The notes: a model not told the origin generated them from the sequence alone. Shown: positions 51,005 to 59,655, numbered from the stretch's first letter. The stretch is 64,000 nucleotides of DNA from Halorubrum sp. BOL3-1 (GCF_004114375.1 NZ_CP034692.1:2852001-2916000), one strand, 5' to 3'. A program made the numbers and translations.

Positions 51005-51705
51005 ACGTCGCTCGCCTCTTGACCGTCGGTCGCGGCCGTCGAGTCCGCCGCGTAACGGACGTACACGCGGTTCGCCACCGCTTTCGGGAGGTCGTGTGTA
51101 TCCCCGCCGCCCGTCCGAACGGTGACTAAGCCGAAGGAGGTGACATCGACGACCTCGACGGTCGTTTCGGGCGTGATATCCGCGTCAACGAGGAACTCCA
51201 GCACGTCGGAGTCGCGGTCGCTCACCCGGACGACCGTCCCCCGCTCGCCGGGTTCTAACGCCGCGACGAGCGTCGTTCCGGCGTCTTCCGGCGTCGACAG
51301 GTCCGCCGGCGGGATCGGGTCGCCGTGCGGGTCGGCGGTGGGGTAATCGAGGAGCCGTTCGACCCGCCGCGTGAACTCCTCGCTGACGTGGTGTTCGAGC
51401 GCGTCGGCCTCGTCGTGGACCTCGGTCGGCTCGTAGTCCAACTGCTCGGCGAGGAACGCCTCGATCAGCCGGTGTCGGCGCACGACCTCTAACGCGGCGA
51501 CCTCGCCGGCGGGCGTGAGTTCGACGCCCGTGTACTTCTCTCTGGAGAGGAGTCCCCGGTCGGAGAGCGTCTCTACCATGCTCGTCACGGTCGCCGGCGT
51601 CTTGTCGAGCGCCTCCGCGATCTGCGAGGTCGAGACGGGTGGTCCCGCCCGCGACTCGATCCGATGGATCGCCTTGAGGTAGTCTTCGACTGCGTCGGTC
51701 GGCAT
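51001..51705 (-). CDS. DtxR-family metal-dependent regulator
   Basis: 234 residues. N-terminal wHTH (DAVEDYLKAIHRIESRAGPP, TSQIAEALDKTPATVTSMVE), dimerisation domain with metal ligands (ALEVVRRHRLIEAFLAEQLD, EVHDEADALEHHVSEEF) and a C-terminal SH3-like/FeoA domain (GTVVRVSDRDSDVLEFL). This is the MntR/SirR layout. It overlaps the downstream GDT1-type gene (ATGA), pointing to Mn or Fe sensing. Start ATG at 51705. Confidence 0.92.
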   Translation of the reverse strand: MPTDAVEDYLKAIHRIESRAGPPVSTSQIAEALDKTPATVTSMVETLSDRGLLSREKYTGVELTPAGEVAALEVVRRHRLIEAFLAEQLDYEPTEVHDEADALEHHVSEEFTRRVERLLDYPTADPHGDPIPPADLSTPEDAGTTLVAALEPGERGTVVRVSDRDSDVLEFLVDADITPETTVEVVDVTSFGLVTVRTGGGDTHDLPKAVANRVYVRYAADSTAATDGQEASDV

Positions 51706-51901
51706 AGACGTTTTTGATTGGTCTAAACTAATAGTTTGTCGGATCGATCCACCGATCGCGACGGACTCTGCTCATCGACCCGTCTCGGTTGACAAATGCG
51801 GTGTTTCTCTCCGCAACAGCTCGATAATTCGATCGCGCGTAACCCGAGTGTTCCCAAGACGGCTCGAAAATAGCGGCGGGACGAGGGCGGTCGGCCGCCG
51901 T

Positions 51902-53491
51902 TCAGCGGACCGTCAGCAGGCGGCGCAGGATGTCTCCGTAGGCGGGTCGGGTGATCAACACGCCGATCAGCACGCCGAGGATGGTGAAAATGGCGAACCC
52001 GGAGAGGTCCCCGAGCGAGAGCACCATCAGCGGCGACATCGCGATGATGGTCGTGGCCGCGGCCGCGCCGATGACCCAGAAGGCCTGACGGAACCGCGAG
52101 TCGAACACCTTCCGAGAGTTCACGTCGCCCTCGCTCATCACCTGGTCCGCGATGATGACGAGGTCGTCGACGCCGGTCCCGACGACCGCGATGAAGCCGG
52201 CGATCACCGCGAGTTCGAGCGGGTACCCTAACAGCGCGGCGAACCCGAGCAGGGCGTACACCTCCGTCAGCGCCGTGACGATCATCGGCAGCGCGACGCG
52301 GGGCTCGCGGTAGCGGAGGAACACCATTCCCGCGACGGCGAGTACCGAGAGGATCCCGATAACGAGCGAGTACGTCCGGAAGTTCTCCCCCTGCGAGGCC
52401 GAGATGGACGAGGAGGTCCCCTCGCCGCTGACGTCGAGTTCCGCCGGGAGCGCGCCGGCGCGGAGGTTCAGCGAGATTGTCTGGGCCTCGCTGAACTCGC
52501 CGGTCGTGAGCCGGAACTGACCGGTCTCCGCCCACGAGCCGGCGGCCATGCCGTCCGCGAGCCCCGAGTCCATCCCGAAGGAGTTGACGACCTCGTCGTT
52601 GACGACGAGCAACAGGCAGGGGTTCCGCTCACCGGTGAGCGATCCGTTGACGTACTCGCACCGGTCGGTCCGAGTCTCGTACGCGCCGGGGAAACCCCGC
52701 TCGACCACGGCGTCTTGGAAGGCGGTGGCCGGTGACTGGCCGCTCTCGCCGGTGTTACGGACCGTGACGGGTACGTACGCCCCCGTGCCCTGGTCGCTCT
52801 GTGACGCGGTCCCGATCTCGTCGAAGTTCTCCTGGACCAACACGCCCTCGTCGACGCCGGTCTCGTTGCCGTCGGCGTACGCGATGTCGATCCGGACGGT
52901 TCCACGCTCTTCGAGGAGGTCGACCACGTCCTGCCGTCCCTCGCCCGGGACTTCGACGAGGATGAAGTACTCGCCGGTGATCGACTGGACCTGTTGGACG
53001 CTGCCGCCGGAGAGTCCGGCCTCGTTGATCTTCCCTTCGATGACGTTCATCGTCTCGTCGCGCGTCTCCTGTGTGACGCCCGAGCGAACGTTGCCGTACT
53101 CGTAGCCGCTGGCGTCCATCGCGGCGCGGAACTCCGCTTCGGTCACCGCCGGGTCCGTGACCTCAACCGCGCGCTCGTCGGCGACCGCGCCGACGTTCCG
53201 GGCGGAGGTGTTAGGTAACTCGTCGGCCACCGCCCGCGCGACCGTCGCCGGATTGTCACCCCCGAACGCGACATCGGTCGCGGTGTGTCCCGACAGCGGC
53301 GCGCGTATCCGCGTCCCGCCCGCCAGGTCCAGCCCGTACTGGAGGTTCGTGATCCCCGATCGGGCCTCGTTCGCGGTCTCGCCGGGCGCCGGCTCCGGTC
53401 CGAACCCGGGCGCGAACAGCGCCACCGACGCCCCGATCACGACGGCGACGATCAACAGGATCCGCCAGTTGTCCTTGATCGGTTCGAGCAT
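51902..53491 (-). CDS. secD: preprotein translocase subunit SecD
   Basis: 529 residues. First TM (WRILLIVAVVIGASVALF), then LQYGLDLAGGTRIRAP (the D1 signature), a large extracytoplasmic domain, and five C-terminal TM helices with LAVIAGFIAVVGTGVDDLVI and the RND-type core. Uses the ion gradient to pull exported proteins; haloarchaea lack SecA. Start ATG at 53491 overlaps the secF stop by one base (TAATG). Cotranscribed with secF, which comes first. Confidence 0.95.
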   Translation of the reverse strand: MLEPIKDNWRILLIVAVVIGASVALFAPGFGPEPAPGETANEARSGITNLQYGLDLAGGTRIRAPLSGHTATDVAFGGDNPATVARAVADELPNTSARNVGAVADERAVEVTDPAVTEAEFRAAMDASGYEYGNVRSGVTQETRDETMNVIEGKINEAGLSGGSVQQVQSITGEYFILVEVPGEGRQDVVDLLEERGTVRIDIAYADGNETGVDEGVLVQENFDEIGTASQSDQGTGAYVPVTVRNTGESGQSPATAFQDAVVERGFPGAYETRTDRCEYVNGSLTGERNPCLLLVVNDEVVNSFGMDSGLADGMAAGSWAETGQFRLTTGEFSEAQTISLNLRAGALPAELDVSGEGTSSSISASQGENFRTYSLVIGILSVLAVAGMVFLRYREPRVALPMIVTALTEVYALLGFAALLGYPLELAVIAGFIAVVGTGVDDLVIIADQVMSEGDVNSRKVFDSRFRQAFWVIGAAAATTIIAMSPLMVLSLGDLSGFAIFTILGVLIGVLITRPAYGDILRRLLTVR

Positions 53492-54372
53492 TAGCGTTTT
53501 ACCCCCTCGAACTTGTACCAGCGAAGCAGCGAGACGTTCATCAGATACGTGTTCATCAGGTCGGCGCACAGCCCGACCGCGAGGATGATCCCGATGTCGC
53601 GGAGGAGTCCGATACCGAACAGCGCGGCGACGACCGCCATCACGACCATCGCCGCGATGGAGGTCAGCGTCATCGTCACCCCGGTCCGCATCGCGCGGCT
53701 GACCGACTCGTAGAACTCACCGGTCCGGCGCAGCACCGAGTCGTTCAGCAGGATGTCCGAGTCGACGCTGTACCCGATGATCATCAGAAGCGCCGCGATC
53801 GTTCCGAGCGTCATCTGGATGCCGAGCAGGTTCATCGCCGCGATCGGGATGACCAGATCGGAGAACGCGGACGCGACGACCGCCAGCGAGGGGACGAACG
53901 TCCGGAACAGCGCGAACACGAGGACGCTCATCCCGAGGAAGGCGAGGGCCACGCCAAAGAGGGCAGTCCGCGCGGTGTCGCTCGCGAAGCTCGGCGACAC
54001 CTGGTCGACCGCGGTCGTCGTCAACCCGGCCGCGCTCGCCTGATCCTCCAAGTCGTTCGCGAGCCCGTCGGGGTCGTCCTCGGCCGCTTGGAACGTTGCG
54101 ACGACGACGTCGTCGCCGGGGATCGTGCGGACCGAGTCCGGCTCCCGCTCGAAGGCCGTCTGAATCTGTTCTTCGACGTCTCCCCCGTCGTCCGCGATTC
54201 GCAGCTCGACGCCGCCGGTGAACTCTAACCCGAGATTCGCCGGCGCGCCGGTGGCGACGACCCACCCGCCGATTATCGCCAGCGCGAGGACCAGAAACGC
54301 GAGCGGCACCGCCGCAAGCTGCCGGTTCGAGTAGTCGGTGTAGTCGACCGCCGGCACCTCGATCGCTACCAT
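53491..54372 (-). CDS. secF: preprotein translocase subunit SecF
   Basis: 293 residues, six TM helices. ATGAPANLGLEFTGGVELRI is the D1-type signature and LLMIIGYSVDSDILLNDSVL the conserved TM4 motif. Partners SecD in one membrane complex. The order secF-secD is the haloarchaeal arrangement and the two genes overlap by one base. ATG at 54372 lies about 30 bp from a TTCTTATACGCC segment in the upstream region. Confidence 0.95.
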   Translation of the reverse strand: MVAIEVPAVDYTDYSNRQLAAVPLAFLVLALAIIGGWVVATGAPANLGLEFTGGVELRIADDGGDVEEQIQTAFEREPDSVRTIPGDDVVVATFQAAEDDPDGLANDLEDQASAAGLTTTAVDQVSPSFASDTARTALFGVALAFLGMSVLVFALFRTFVPSLAVVASAFSDLVIPIAAMNLLGIQMTLGTIAALLMIIGYSVDSDILLNDSVLRRTGEFYESVSRAMRTGVTMTLTSIAAMVVMAVVAALFGIGLLRDIGIILAVGLCADLMNTYLMNVSLLRWYKFEGVKR

Positions 54373-54440
54373 AAATACCGCTTCCTCCGCGGGCGCGAAT
54401 AAGCCTTCTTATACGCCCAGCGGACGACGCTCTCACGCGC

Positions 54441-54623
54441 TCAGAGAACGATGCTCTTGATCCGGAGGTACGCCTCGATGCTCGTGTCGATCCCCTCCCG
54501 ACCGATGCCGGAGTCGCCGTTCCCGCCGAAGGGGATGTCACCGAGTCCGTGGCTCGGCGCGCCGTTGATCCGGACGGCACCAGCGTCGATCCGTTCCGTG
54601 ACGCCGAGCGCGCGGTCGTAGTC
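54441..54623 (-). pseudogene. C-terminal fragment of an aldehyde dehydrogenase gene
   Basis: 61 codons ending at the stop at 54441-54443: DYDRALGVTERIDAGAVRIN, GLGDIPFGGNGDSGIGREG and YLRIKSIVL. These are the last strands of an NAD(P)-dependent aldehyde dehydrogenase, including the PFGGNGDSGIGREG motif. The catalytic Cys and all upstream parts are absent; sequence before 54623 no longer resembles the family. A relic of a deletion. Confidence 0.8.
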
Positions 54624-54684
54624 CGCGTGAGGTGGGTCGCGCTCGACAACAGCCGACGAAGAGAACAGGAGCGACAGCGTCGCT

Positions 54685-55155
54685 TCAGGGGAGGTAGCGA
54701 ACGGCGACGACCCCCGGCTCGGACCGGATCTCGACGCGGTTCACGCCCAGACGTGCCGCCCGCGAGAGCGTCCCCTCGCGGTCGTCGATCACGTCGGCGA
54801 CCGCCTCGTCCGTCTCCGGCTCCGGCGGCGTCAACACGTGGACCTCACCGACGCCGGCCCGCGGCTCTTGGGCGAGTTCGCCGGTCGGGGTCTCGGCGGC
54901 GAGTTCCCGCTCGTGGACCGTCGGTGGCTCCGGGCTCTCCTCGATCGACACCGAGCGACGCTCCGCGACCTCGATCACCTGATAGGTGACCTCCATCGGC
55001 GGGTCGGGGGCGACCGTCGCCTCGACGGCGTCGTCGACGTCGAGCCCGGGGTTCGAGCCGAGCGTGTGAACCTGTCCGTCGTGGACGTCTTTCAGCACGG
55101 CCGAGTCGCCCTCGGCGTGTGTGACGAGGAACGTGCTCTCCTTCTCGTCGGTCAT
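54685..55155 (-). CDS. DUF5812 family protein
   Basis: 156 residues, haloarchaea-specific. The N-terminus (KESTFLVTHAEGDSAVLKDV, HTLGSNPGLDVDDAVEAT) forms a small beta domain; the C-terminus (LSRAARLGVNRVEIRSEPG) ends the protein. An acidic linker lies in between. Function unknown. ATG at 55155. Confidence 0.8.
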   Translation of the reverse strand: MTDEKESTFLVTHAEGDSAVLKDVHDGQVHTLGSNPGLDVDDAVEATVAPDPPMEVTYQVIEVAERRSVSIEESPEPPTVHERELAAETPTGELAQEPRAGVGEVHVLTPPEPETDEAVADVIDDREGTLSRAARLGVNRVEIRSEPGVVAVRYLP

Positions 55156-55235
55156 CGGCCGCCGGTAAGCGCTCGCGCGACTTCTGGCTTTCGAGCCGGA
55201 GTCGATGGCCGGTCGGCGGAGACCGCGTCCTTCCG

Positions 55236-55760
55236 CTACGTCGCGTCGTCTCCGGAGCCGCCACGGAGACGGAAGTGCGCCGCGAAGACGGCGAGCGCGG
55301 CCGTGATCGGCGGGACGACGCCGGCCGGTCGCGGGAGCGCGTAGAGCGCCTCGACGACGACTGAGCCGCTCGGGTCGCGGAGACCGGCCGGCGCGGTGAC
55401 GACCAGCGCGAGGTAGATCGAGAGGAGGAACGCGAAGCCGGCGACGCCCATCCACCGGTCGTAGCCGGCCGCGACAGCGTCACCTCGGCGGTGTCGGCGG
55501 GCGACGAACAGGATCGGTGCGAGCAGCGGGCCGACCATCGCGAGGCCGGCGACCACGTACAGCGACCGCGAGAAGAGGAACGTCCCGCTCTGGACCGACG
55601 CCGTCTCTCCCATCCAGACGACGAGCGCGAGGCCGATGACGAGCGTGACGAATCCGGCCGCTAGGGCCCCGATCGCGGCGTACGCGCGCATCGTCCGCGA
55701 CTCGGTCGCGCGGAACGCGTAGGGGATCGCGCCGAACACCCCGCCGTAGCTGTCTGCCAT
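55236..55760 (-). CDS. haloarchaeal membrane protein, unknown function
   Basis: 174 residues with five TM helices (AAIGALAAGFVTLVIGLALV, LYVVAGLAMVGPLLAPILFV, GVAGFAFLLSIYLALVVTAP and others). N-terminus VFGAIPYAFRATESRTMRAY resembles other haloarchaeal multi-pass proteins of unknown role. It is 80 bp upstream of the DUF5812 gene on the same strand and divergent from the prenyltransferase-like gene at 55840. Confidence 0.75.
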   Translation of the reverse strand: MADSYGGVFGAIPYAFRATESRTMRAYAAIGALAAGFVTLVIGLALVVWMGETASVQSGTFLFSRSLYVVAGLAMVGPLLAPILFVARRHRRGDAVAAGYDRWMGVAGFAFLLSIYLALVVTAPAGLRDPSGSVVVEALYALPRPAGVVPPITAALAVFAAHFRLRGGSGDDAT

Positions 55761-55839
55761 CGCCTCCGATAGGTGCGTCGACGAATTAAACCCCTCGTCG
55801 GCGGGAAGCCATTTATACGCCCGAGCGGATCCCTCTGAC

Positions 55840-56490
55840 GTGGGTCTCTACGACGCGTACCTCGCGACGCGCCACCGCCTCCACGACGCCGAGCCGCCGG
55901 CGCACGTCGCGCTCGTCCTCACGGAGCGCGACCTCCTCGTCGACGGCGCGTTCGACACGTTGTCGTCGGCGCTCGGCTGGGCGTTCGAGTACGGGGCGGA
56001 GCGTGTCACCGTCTCCGTCTCCGTTCTCGACCGGGCGGTCGCGCCGACTCTGGTCCGGGAGCTGCGTCGGCTCGACGCCCCCGCGGAGACCGTGGTCCGC
56101 GGTCCGAACGCTGACCGACCGGCGGCAGAATCGACCGACTGCTCGCCGGGCATCGGCGGTGGGGCGGACGCGCCGGTCCGGATCTTGGTCGGCCTCGGCG
56201 GGAAGGCGGAGTTCGCCGGCGCGGTCCGCGAACTGGCGAGCGACGTCGCGGCCGGCGAGATAACGCCCGAAGCTATCGAAGAGGCCGACGTCGCCGACCG
56301 CCTGCTGTTCCCCGAGGAACCCGACCTCGTGATCAAGACCGGCGCCGAGCGGCTCTCCGACTTCGCCATCTGGCAGTCGGTGTACGCGGAACTCTACTTC
56401 ACTGACGTGAACTGGCGGGACTTCCGCAGACGCGAGTACCTCCGCGCGGTCTTGGACTTCCAAGACAGGCAGCGTCGGTTCGGAAGGTGA
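55840..56490 (+). CDS. undecaprenyl diphosphate synthase-like protein, catalytic Asp region absent
   Basis: 216 residues. The C-terminal third is plainly that of cis-prenyltransferases: EPDLVIKTGAERLSDFAIWQ, SVYAELYFTDVNWRDF and LDFQDRQRRFGR. The N-terminal DGNxRWA diphosphate-binding motif of active enzymes is not present; the corresponding part reads VALVLTERDLLVDGAFDTLS. Length is also about 30 residues short. It may be a pseudoenzyme or a NgBR-like partner of the active synthase needed for dolichol synthesis. Starts with GTG at 55840. Confidence 0.75.
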   Translation: MGLYDAYLATRHRLHDAEPPAHVALVLTERDLLVDGAFDTLSSALGWAFEYGAERVTVSVSVLDRAVAPTLVRELRRLDAPAETVVRGPNADRPAAESTDCSPGIGGGADAPVRILVGLGGKAEFAGAVRELASDVAAGEITPEAIEEADVADRLLFPEEPDLVIKTGAERLSDFAIWQSVYAELYFTDVNWRDFRRREYLRAVLDFQDRQRRFGR

Positions 56491-56519
56491 TCGCCTCCGG
56501 TGGCTCCCCCGAGATCGGC

Positions 56520-57686
56520 CTACCAGACGAAGGTGAAGAGGGCGCTGAACGTCACCAGCGCGCCGACCGTCGAGAGGATCGGCACGACGTTTTGCATCAA
56601 CACGACCCGCGCGCTCGTTCCCGGGTTGAACAGGTCGGACGCCGAGGGGATGTCGCTCGCGTTGCCCTCCCCGATCGCCGGCATCTCGTCGGCCGCCAGC
56701 GCGCCGACGGAGACCGTCGGCTCCTTCTCGCCGCTGATCCCCTGTCGGACCGTCACCGTGCGGGTCGCGCGCCCCCAGCCCAGTCCGACGATCGACATCG
56801 TCGCGATGATCACGAAGGAGGCGGGGATCCCGACCGCAGAGAGGCTGATGACGATCCCGGAGGAGACGACCGCGACGACGATGGCGGCCGTCAGCGGGAG
56901 GTCGGTAATGTCGTTACCGAGCGTGTCGAGCGTCCGCCGGGCGATGGTGAACGCGCCGACCGCGACCGCGGCGCTGCCCAGCAGGATCATCGGCGTCATC
57001 TCGACGCCGTCGAGCGCGACGAGCGGCGCGATGGCGTTCGCGATGTTCGAGGTCCCCGACGAGAACGCCATCAGACAGCCGATGGTAATAACGATGACCC
57101 CGCCGGTCAGCTCCCGCCGCGTCGTGTTCGGTCCGAGGACCGGCCGCGGGATCAGCCCCGACCGGTCGAATTCGAACAGCGCGCCCTCGGTGCTTTCGAT
57201 CGCCACCCAGCTGTCGATGGCCGAGTACAAGTAGCGGCCGACGACGCCCGACACCCAGAACCCGATGATCGGGGCGACGAGCCACCAGATCGCGATCTCG
57301 CCCATCACGGCCCAGTCGAGGGTGTTCGTCGCGACTCCCAGCCCGGCGATGGAGCCGACCGCCGTCATCGATGTTGACGCCGGGACGCCGGCGAAGTTGC
57401 CGACGAACAGCGCGCCGCCGATGAAAAAGAGGACGACGATGCTCGTCTCCAGCGTGAACACGCTCGCGCCGGTAACGAGGTCCTCGCCCAGCGTCTCGAC
57501 CACGCGCTGGCCCAGCGTTCCCGCGCCGATGAAAAAGAACACCGACATCAGCGCCGCCGCGCCCGACTTCGATAACACGTCCGCGCCGACCGCCGGCCCG
57601 AACGCCGGTCCCGTCGTCGCCCCGCCGATATTGTATCCGACGAACGCCGCCACCGTGACCCCGACGAGAAGAAGAGCTTCGATCAT
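56520..57686 (-). CDS. PiT-family inorganic phosphate transporter
   Basis: 388 residues, about ten TM helices in two inverted repeats. The repeats carry VGYNIGGATTGPAFGPAVG and SSGTSNIANAIAPLVAL-type signatures, corresponding to the GxNDxAN motifs of PiT proteins. Takes up phosphate with Na+ or H+. Haloarchaeal PiT genes often pair with DUF47 genes; the DUF47 gene here is at 22402. The ATG at 57686 is supported by the TATA box at 57713. Confidence 0.9.
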   Translation of the reverse strand: MIEALLLVGVTVAAFVGYNIGGATTGPAFGPAVGADVLSKSGAAALMSVFFFIGAGTLGQRVVETLGEDLVTGASVFTLETSIVVLFFIGGALFVGNFAGVPASTSMTAVGSIAGLGVATNTLDWAVMGEIAIWWLVAPIIGFWVSGVVGRYLYSAIDSWVAIESTEGALFEFDRSGLIPRPVLGPNTTRRELTGGVIVITIGCLMAFSSGTSNIANAIAPLVALDGVEMTPMILLGSAAVAVGAFTIARRTLDTLGNDITDLPLTAAIVVAVVSSGIVISLSAVGIPASFVIIATMSIVGLGWGRATRTVTVRQGISGEKEPTVSVGALAADEMPAIGEGNASDIPSASDLFNPGTSARVVLMQNVVPILSTVGALVTFSALFTFVW

Positions 57687-57712
57687 ATATGTAAATAGAG
57701 CACGCACGCGCG

Positions 57713-57718
57713 CTTAAA
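57713..57718 (-). promoter_or_regulatory. TATA box (TTTAAG) of the PiT gene
   Basis: On the minus strand GTTTAAGC lies about 27-32 bp upstream of the ATG at 57686, which begins in CATATATG. The spacing fits a leaderless archaeal transcript. Confidence 0.5.
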
Positions 57719-57805
57719 CGGATAGGATTCGCCGTTCTGCTAGCGTTAACCCCGCGGCGTTCTCGGCGGCGATCCCGACGCGGCCGCGACGCGGCCGCTC
57801 CGCTC

Positions 57806-57837
<32 letters not shown>

Positions 57838-57860
57838 CCGGTCTTGTACCGCTGTGATCT

Positions 57861-57953
57861 CTCATTTCGCCCGACAAGATACGTCGGCCGGGGCACGACT
57901 GAAATGAGTTTGTCGAACGGACTGAGACAAACGTCGACTGACGGAATCAGTCG
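57861..57953. ncRNA. candidate structured RNA: consecutive perfect stem-loops
   Basis: Three adjoining perfect stems: CTCATTTC/GAAATGAG (57861-57868 with 57901-57908, enclosing CCGAC/GTCGG), GTTTGTC/GACAAAC (57908-57914 with 57926-57932) and CGACTGA/TCAGTCG (57935-57941 with 57947-57953). CGACAA (57872-57877) could alternatively pair with TTGTCG (57910-57915). No coding frame fits. It lies next to an IS-type end hairpin, so it could derive from an omega RNA or be an independent RNA. Strand and expression are unknown. Confidence 0.45.
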
Positions 57954-57960
57954 GAAGTGT

Positions 57961-58091
57961 ACCGGCCGAGATTTGAACTGGGGAAAAACGGTCCCGCTCG
58001 CTTCGCTCGCCGCTGCGCCTTTCTGAGTTCAAATATCTCTCTGCGATCTTCCTCGCTTCGCTCGGAAAATGCACCGGCCGAGATTTGAACT
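57961..58091 (-). repeat. partial duplication of the tRNA-Gly 3' end with inverted T-arm
   Basis: A 19-bp segment of the tRNA 3' part (58073-58091) recurs exactly at 57961-57979. Between them is an inverted T-arm with one extra base (GAGTTCAAATATCTC, 58025-58039) and a CGCTCGCTTCGCTCG block (57995-58010). Order and spacing match the structure behind tRNA-Leu at 6489-6633. Confidence 0.8.
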
Positions 58092-58140
58092 CGGGTTGCA
58101 ACCATGGCAAGGTTGCGTGATACCACTACACTACCGGTGC
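58070..58140 (-). tRNA. tRNA-Gly (anticodon GCC)
   Basis: 71 nt. Read on the minus strand, acceptor GCACCGG (58140-58134) pairs with CCGGTGC (58077-58071), A is the discriminator. Anticodon stem CAACC/GGTTG encloses TTGCCAT, giving GCC. T-arm GAGTTCAAATCTC is canonical. No encoded CCA. Confidence 0.97.
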
Positions 58141-58225
58141 GAGCTTCGCACTTCACGTTTTTTCAGGGACTCACTTAATTCTGTCACATCCGGACGGCGG
58201 AGCGGTTCGGTCGCCGCCGCACCGC

Positions 58226-58933
58226 TCACCCGTCTCTCCGACGCGCGATATCCGTCGCGTGGCTCTCATGAAGTTCGCCGAACGCCGCCGCCTCCGCGCG
58301 TTCCTGCGCGTCGTCCTCCCGGTGGTCGCGGATACGGCACTTGATCGCCGCGAGCGCGTCGGACCCACCCGCCGCGATCTCGTCGGCCACCGACCGGGGG
58401 TCGTCGACGACGCGAGAGACGAGTCCGGTTCGCAGCGCGGCCTCGGCGTCGAGGACCCGCCCCGACAGCGCGAAGTCGAGCGCGTCGCCCTCCCTCATGA
58501 CGCGCGGGAGCCTGACCGTCCCGCCCCAGGCGCCGAACAGCCCGAAGTCGACGCCCGGCTCCCCGAACGTCGCTCTCGGGGTCGCCACGCGGACATCGGC
58601 CGCCAGCGCCAGTTCGACGCCCCCGCCTCGGGCCGCGCCGTCGACCCCGCAGACGACGACCGACGGGGACCCCTCGATGGCAGCGGCCGCGCGCTGGCCC
58701 CGCCGCGCGAAGGCCTCGGGGTCGTCGAGGTCGACGACTGCGTCGAGGTCGGCGCCGGCACAGAAGGCGTCGCCCGCGCCGCGAAGATACGTCACCGGCG
58801 GGGACTCTCCGCGTCCCCGCTCCTCGAAGACTTCCCGGAGGGAACGCAGGTCGTCGGGTCGAAGCGCGTTGCGCGACTCGGGGCGGTCGAGCGTGACGAC
58901 GCGCACGTCGCCCTCGGTTCGGGTCCGGATCAC
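58226..58933 (-). CDS. enoyl-CoA hydratase/isomerase family protein
   Basis: 235 residues of crotonase fold. VVTLDRPESRNALRPDDLRS, GAGDAFCAGADLDAVVDLDD (oxyanion hole), VCGVDGAARGGGVELALAAD and FGEPGVDFGLFGAWGGTVRL. The hydratase Glu pair: one Glu is at GGGVELALAAD, the second site reads FGLFGAWGG without Glu, so isomerase or other chemistry is possible. The GTG at 58933 keeps it clear of the divergent gene's promoter; an ATG at 58993 would overlap the neighbour's start. Confidence 0.85.
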   Translation of the reverse strand: MIRTRTEGDVRVVTLDRPESRNALRPDDLRSLREVFEERGRGESPPVTYLRGAGDAFCAGADLDAVVDLDDPEAFARRGQRAAAAIEGSPSVVVCGVDGAARGGGVELALAADVRVATPRATFGEPGVDFGLFGAWGGTVRLPRVMREGDALDFALSGRVLDAEAALRTGLVSRVVDDPRSVADEIAAGGSDALAAIKCRIRDHREDDAQERAEAAAFGELHESHATDIARRRDG

Positions 58934-58992
58934 GGTACGGGATCCCGTTCGTTTCCAAAGGTCTTTGCCCTTCGATCGCCTACCGAACGACA

Positions 58993-59655
58993 ATGGACGA
59001 TGCCGCGCGAGCGCGTGACGCCGCGCGCGAGGCGCTCGCGGACGTCGAACCCGAACAGCTCCGCGAGGCCCTCGACTCCCGACTCGTCGACGCGGCGGTG
59101 ACTCCAGGCGTGTTGGCGCTGGTCACCGCCCGTGCCGTCGGCCCCGGAGTCGACCTCGACGGCGTGGACGACCGCTCCGCGGGCGTGCAGCTCATCTACG
59201 AGGGGCTGCGACTCACCCGCACGATCGCCCGCGAGGAGCCGTGGGTGACCGCACCGACCGCCGACGACATCGACGCCGACATGGACGTCCTCGCCGCCGA
59301 CGTGCTCGTCTCGCGGGGGTTCTCGTTGCTCGCGTGTACCGGCGCGGCTCGGCCCGCGGTCGACGTGGTGCGCGCGTTCGGCCGCGACCAGACGCTGCGA
59401 GACCGCGAGGGAACCGACGCCGCGGCGGCGGCCGAACTCGACCGCAACCTAGAGGTGGACGCGCTCGAACTCGCCGTCGTTGCCGGCACCACCGCGGTCG
59501 GCGGCGACCCGCCCGAGGAGCTGCTCGCGTACGCCCGCGACCTCGCGGCCGACTGCGACGGCGAGTTCCCGCCCGCCGGGCGCGCCCTGTCGGACGCGAC
59601 CGCCGACCGCATCGCCGACATCTCGGACCGGGCCGTCAGCGCGACGGACCGGTGA
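58993..59655 (+). CDS. haloarchaeal helical protein (possibly DUF7114)
   Basis: 220 residues, all helical. VQLIYEGLRLTRTIAREEPW, DADMDVLAADVLVSRGFSLL and DVVRAFGRDQTLRDREGTDA resemble the topology of polyprenyl-synthase-like or heptaprenyl-synthase component proteins, with acidic pairs in the middle helix, but no complete DDxxD motif. Function unknown; DUF number from memory. It ends 91 bp before tRNA-Thr. Confidence 0.72.
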   Translation: MDDAARARDAAREALADVEPEQLREALDSRLVDAAVTPGVLALVTARAVGPGVDLDGVDDRSAGVQLIYEGLRLTRTIAREEPWVTAPTADDIDADMDVLAADVLVSRGFSLLACTGAARPAVDVVRAFGRDQTLRDREGTDAAAAAELDRNLEVDALELAVVAGTTAVGGDPPEELLAYARDLAADCDGEFPPAGRALSDATADRIADISDRAVSATDR

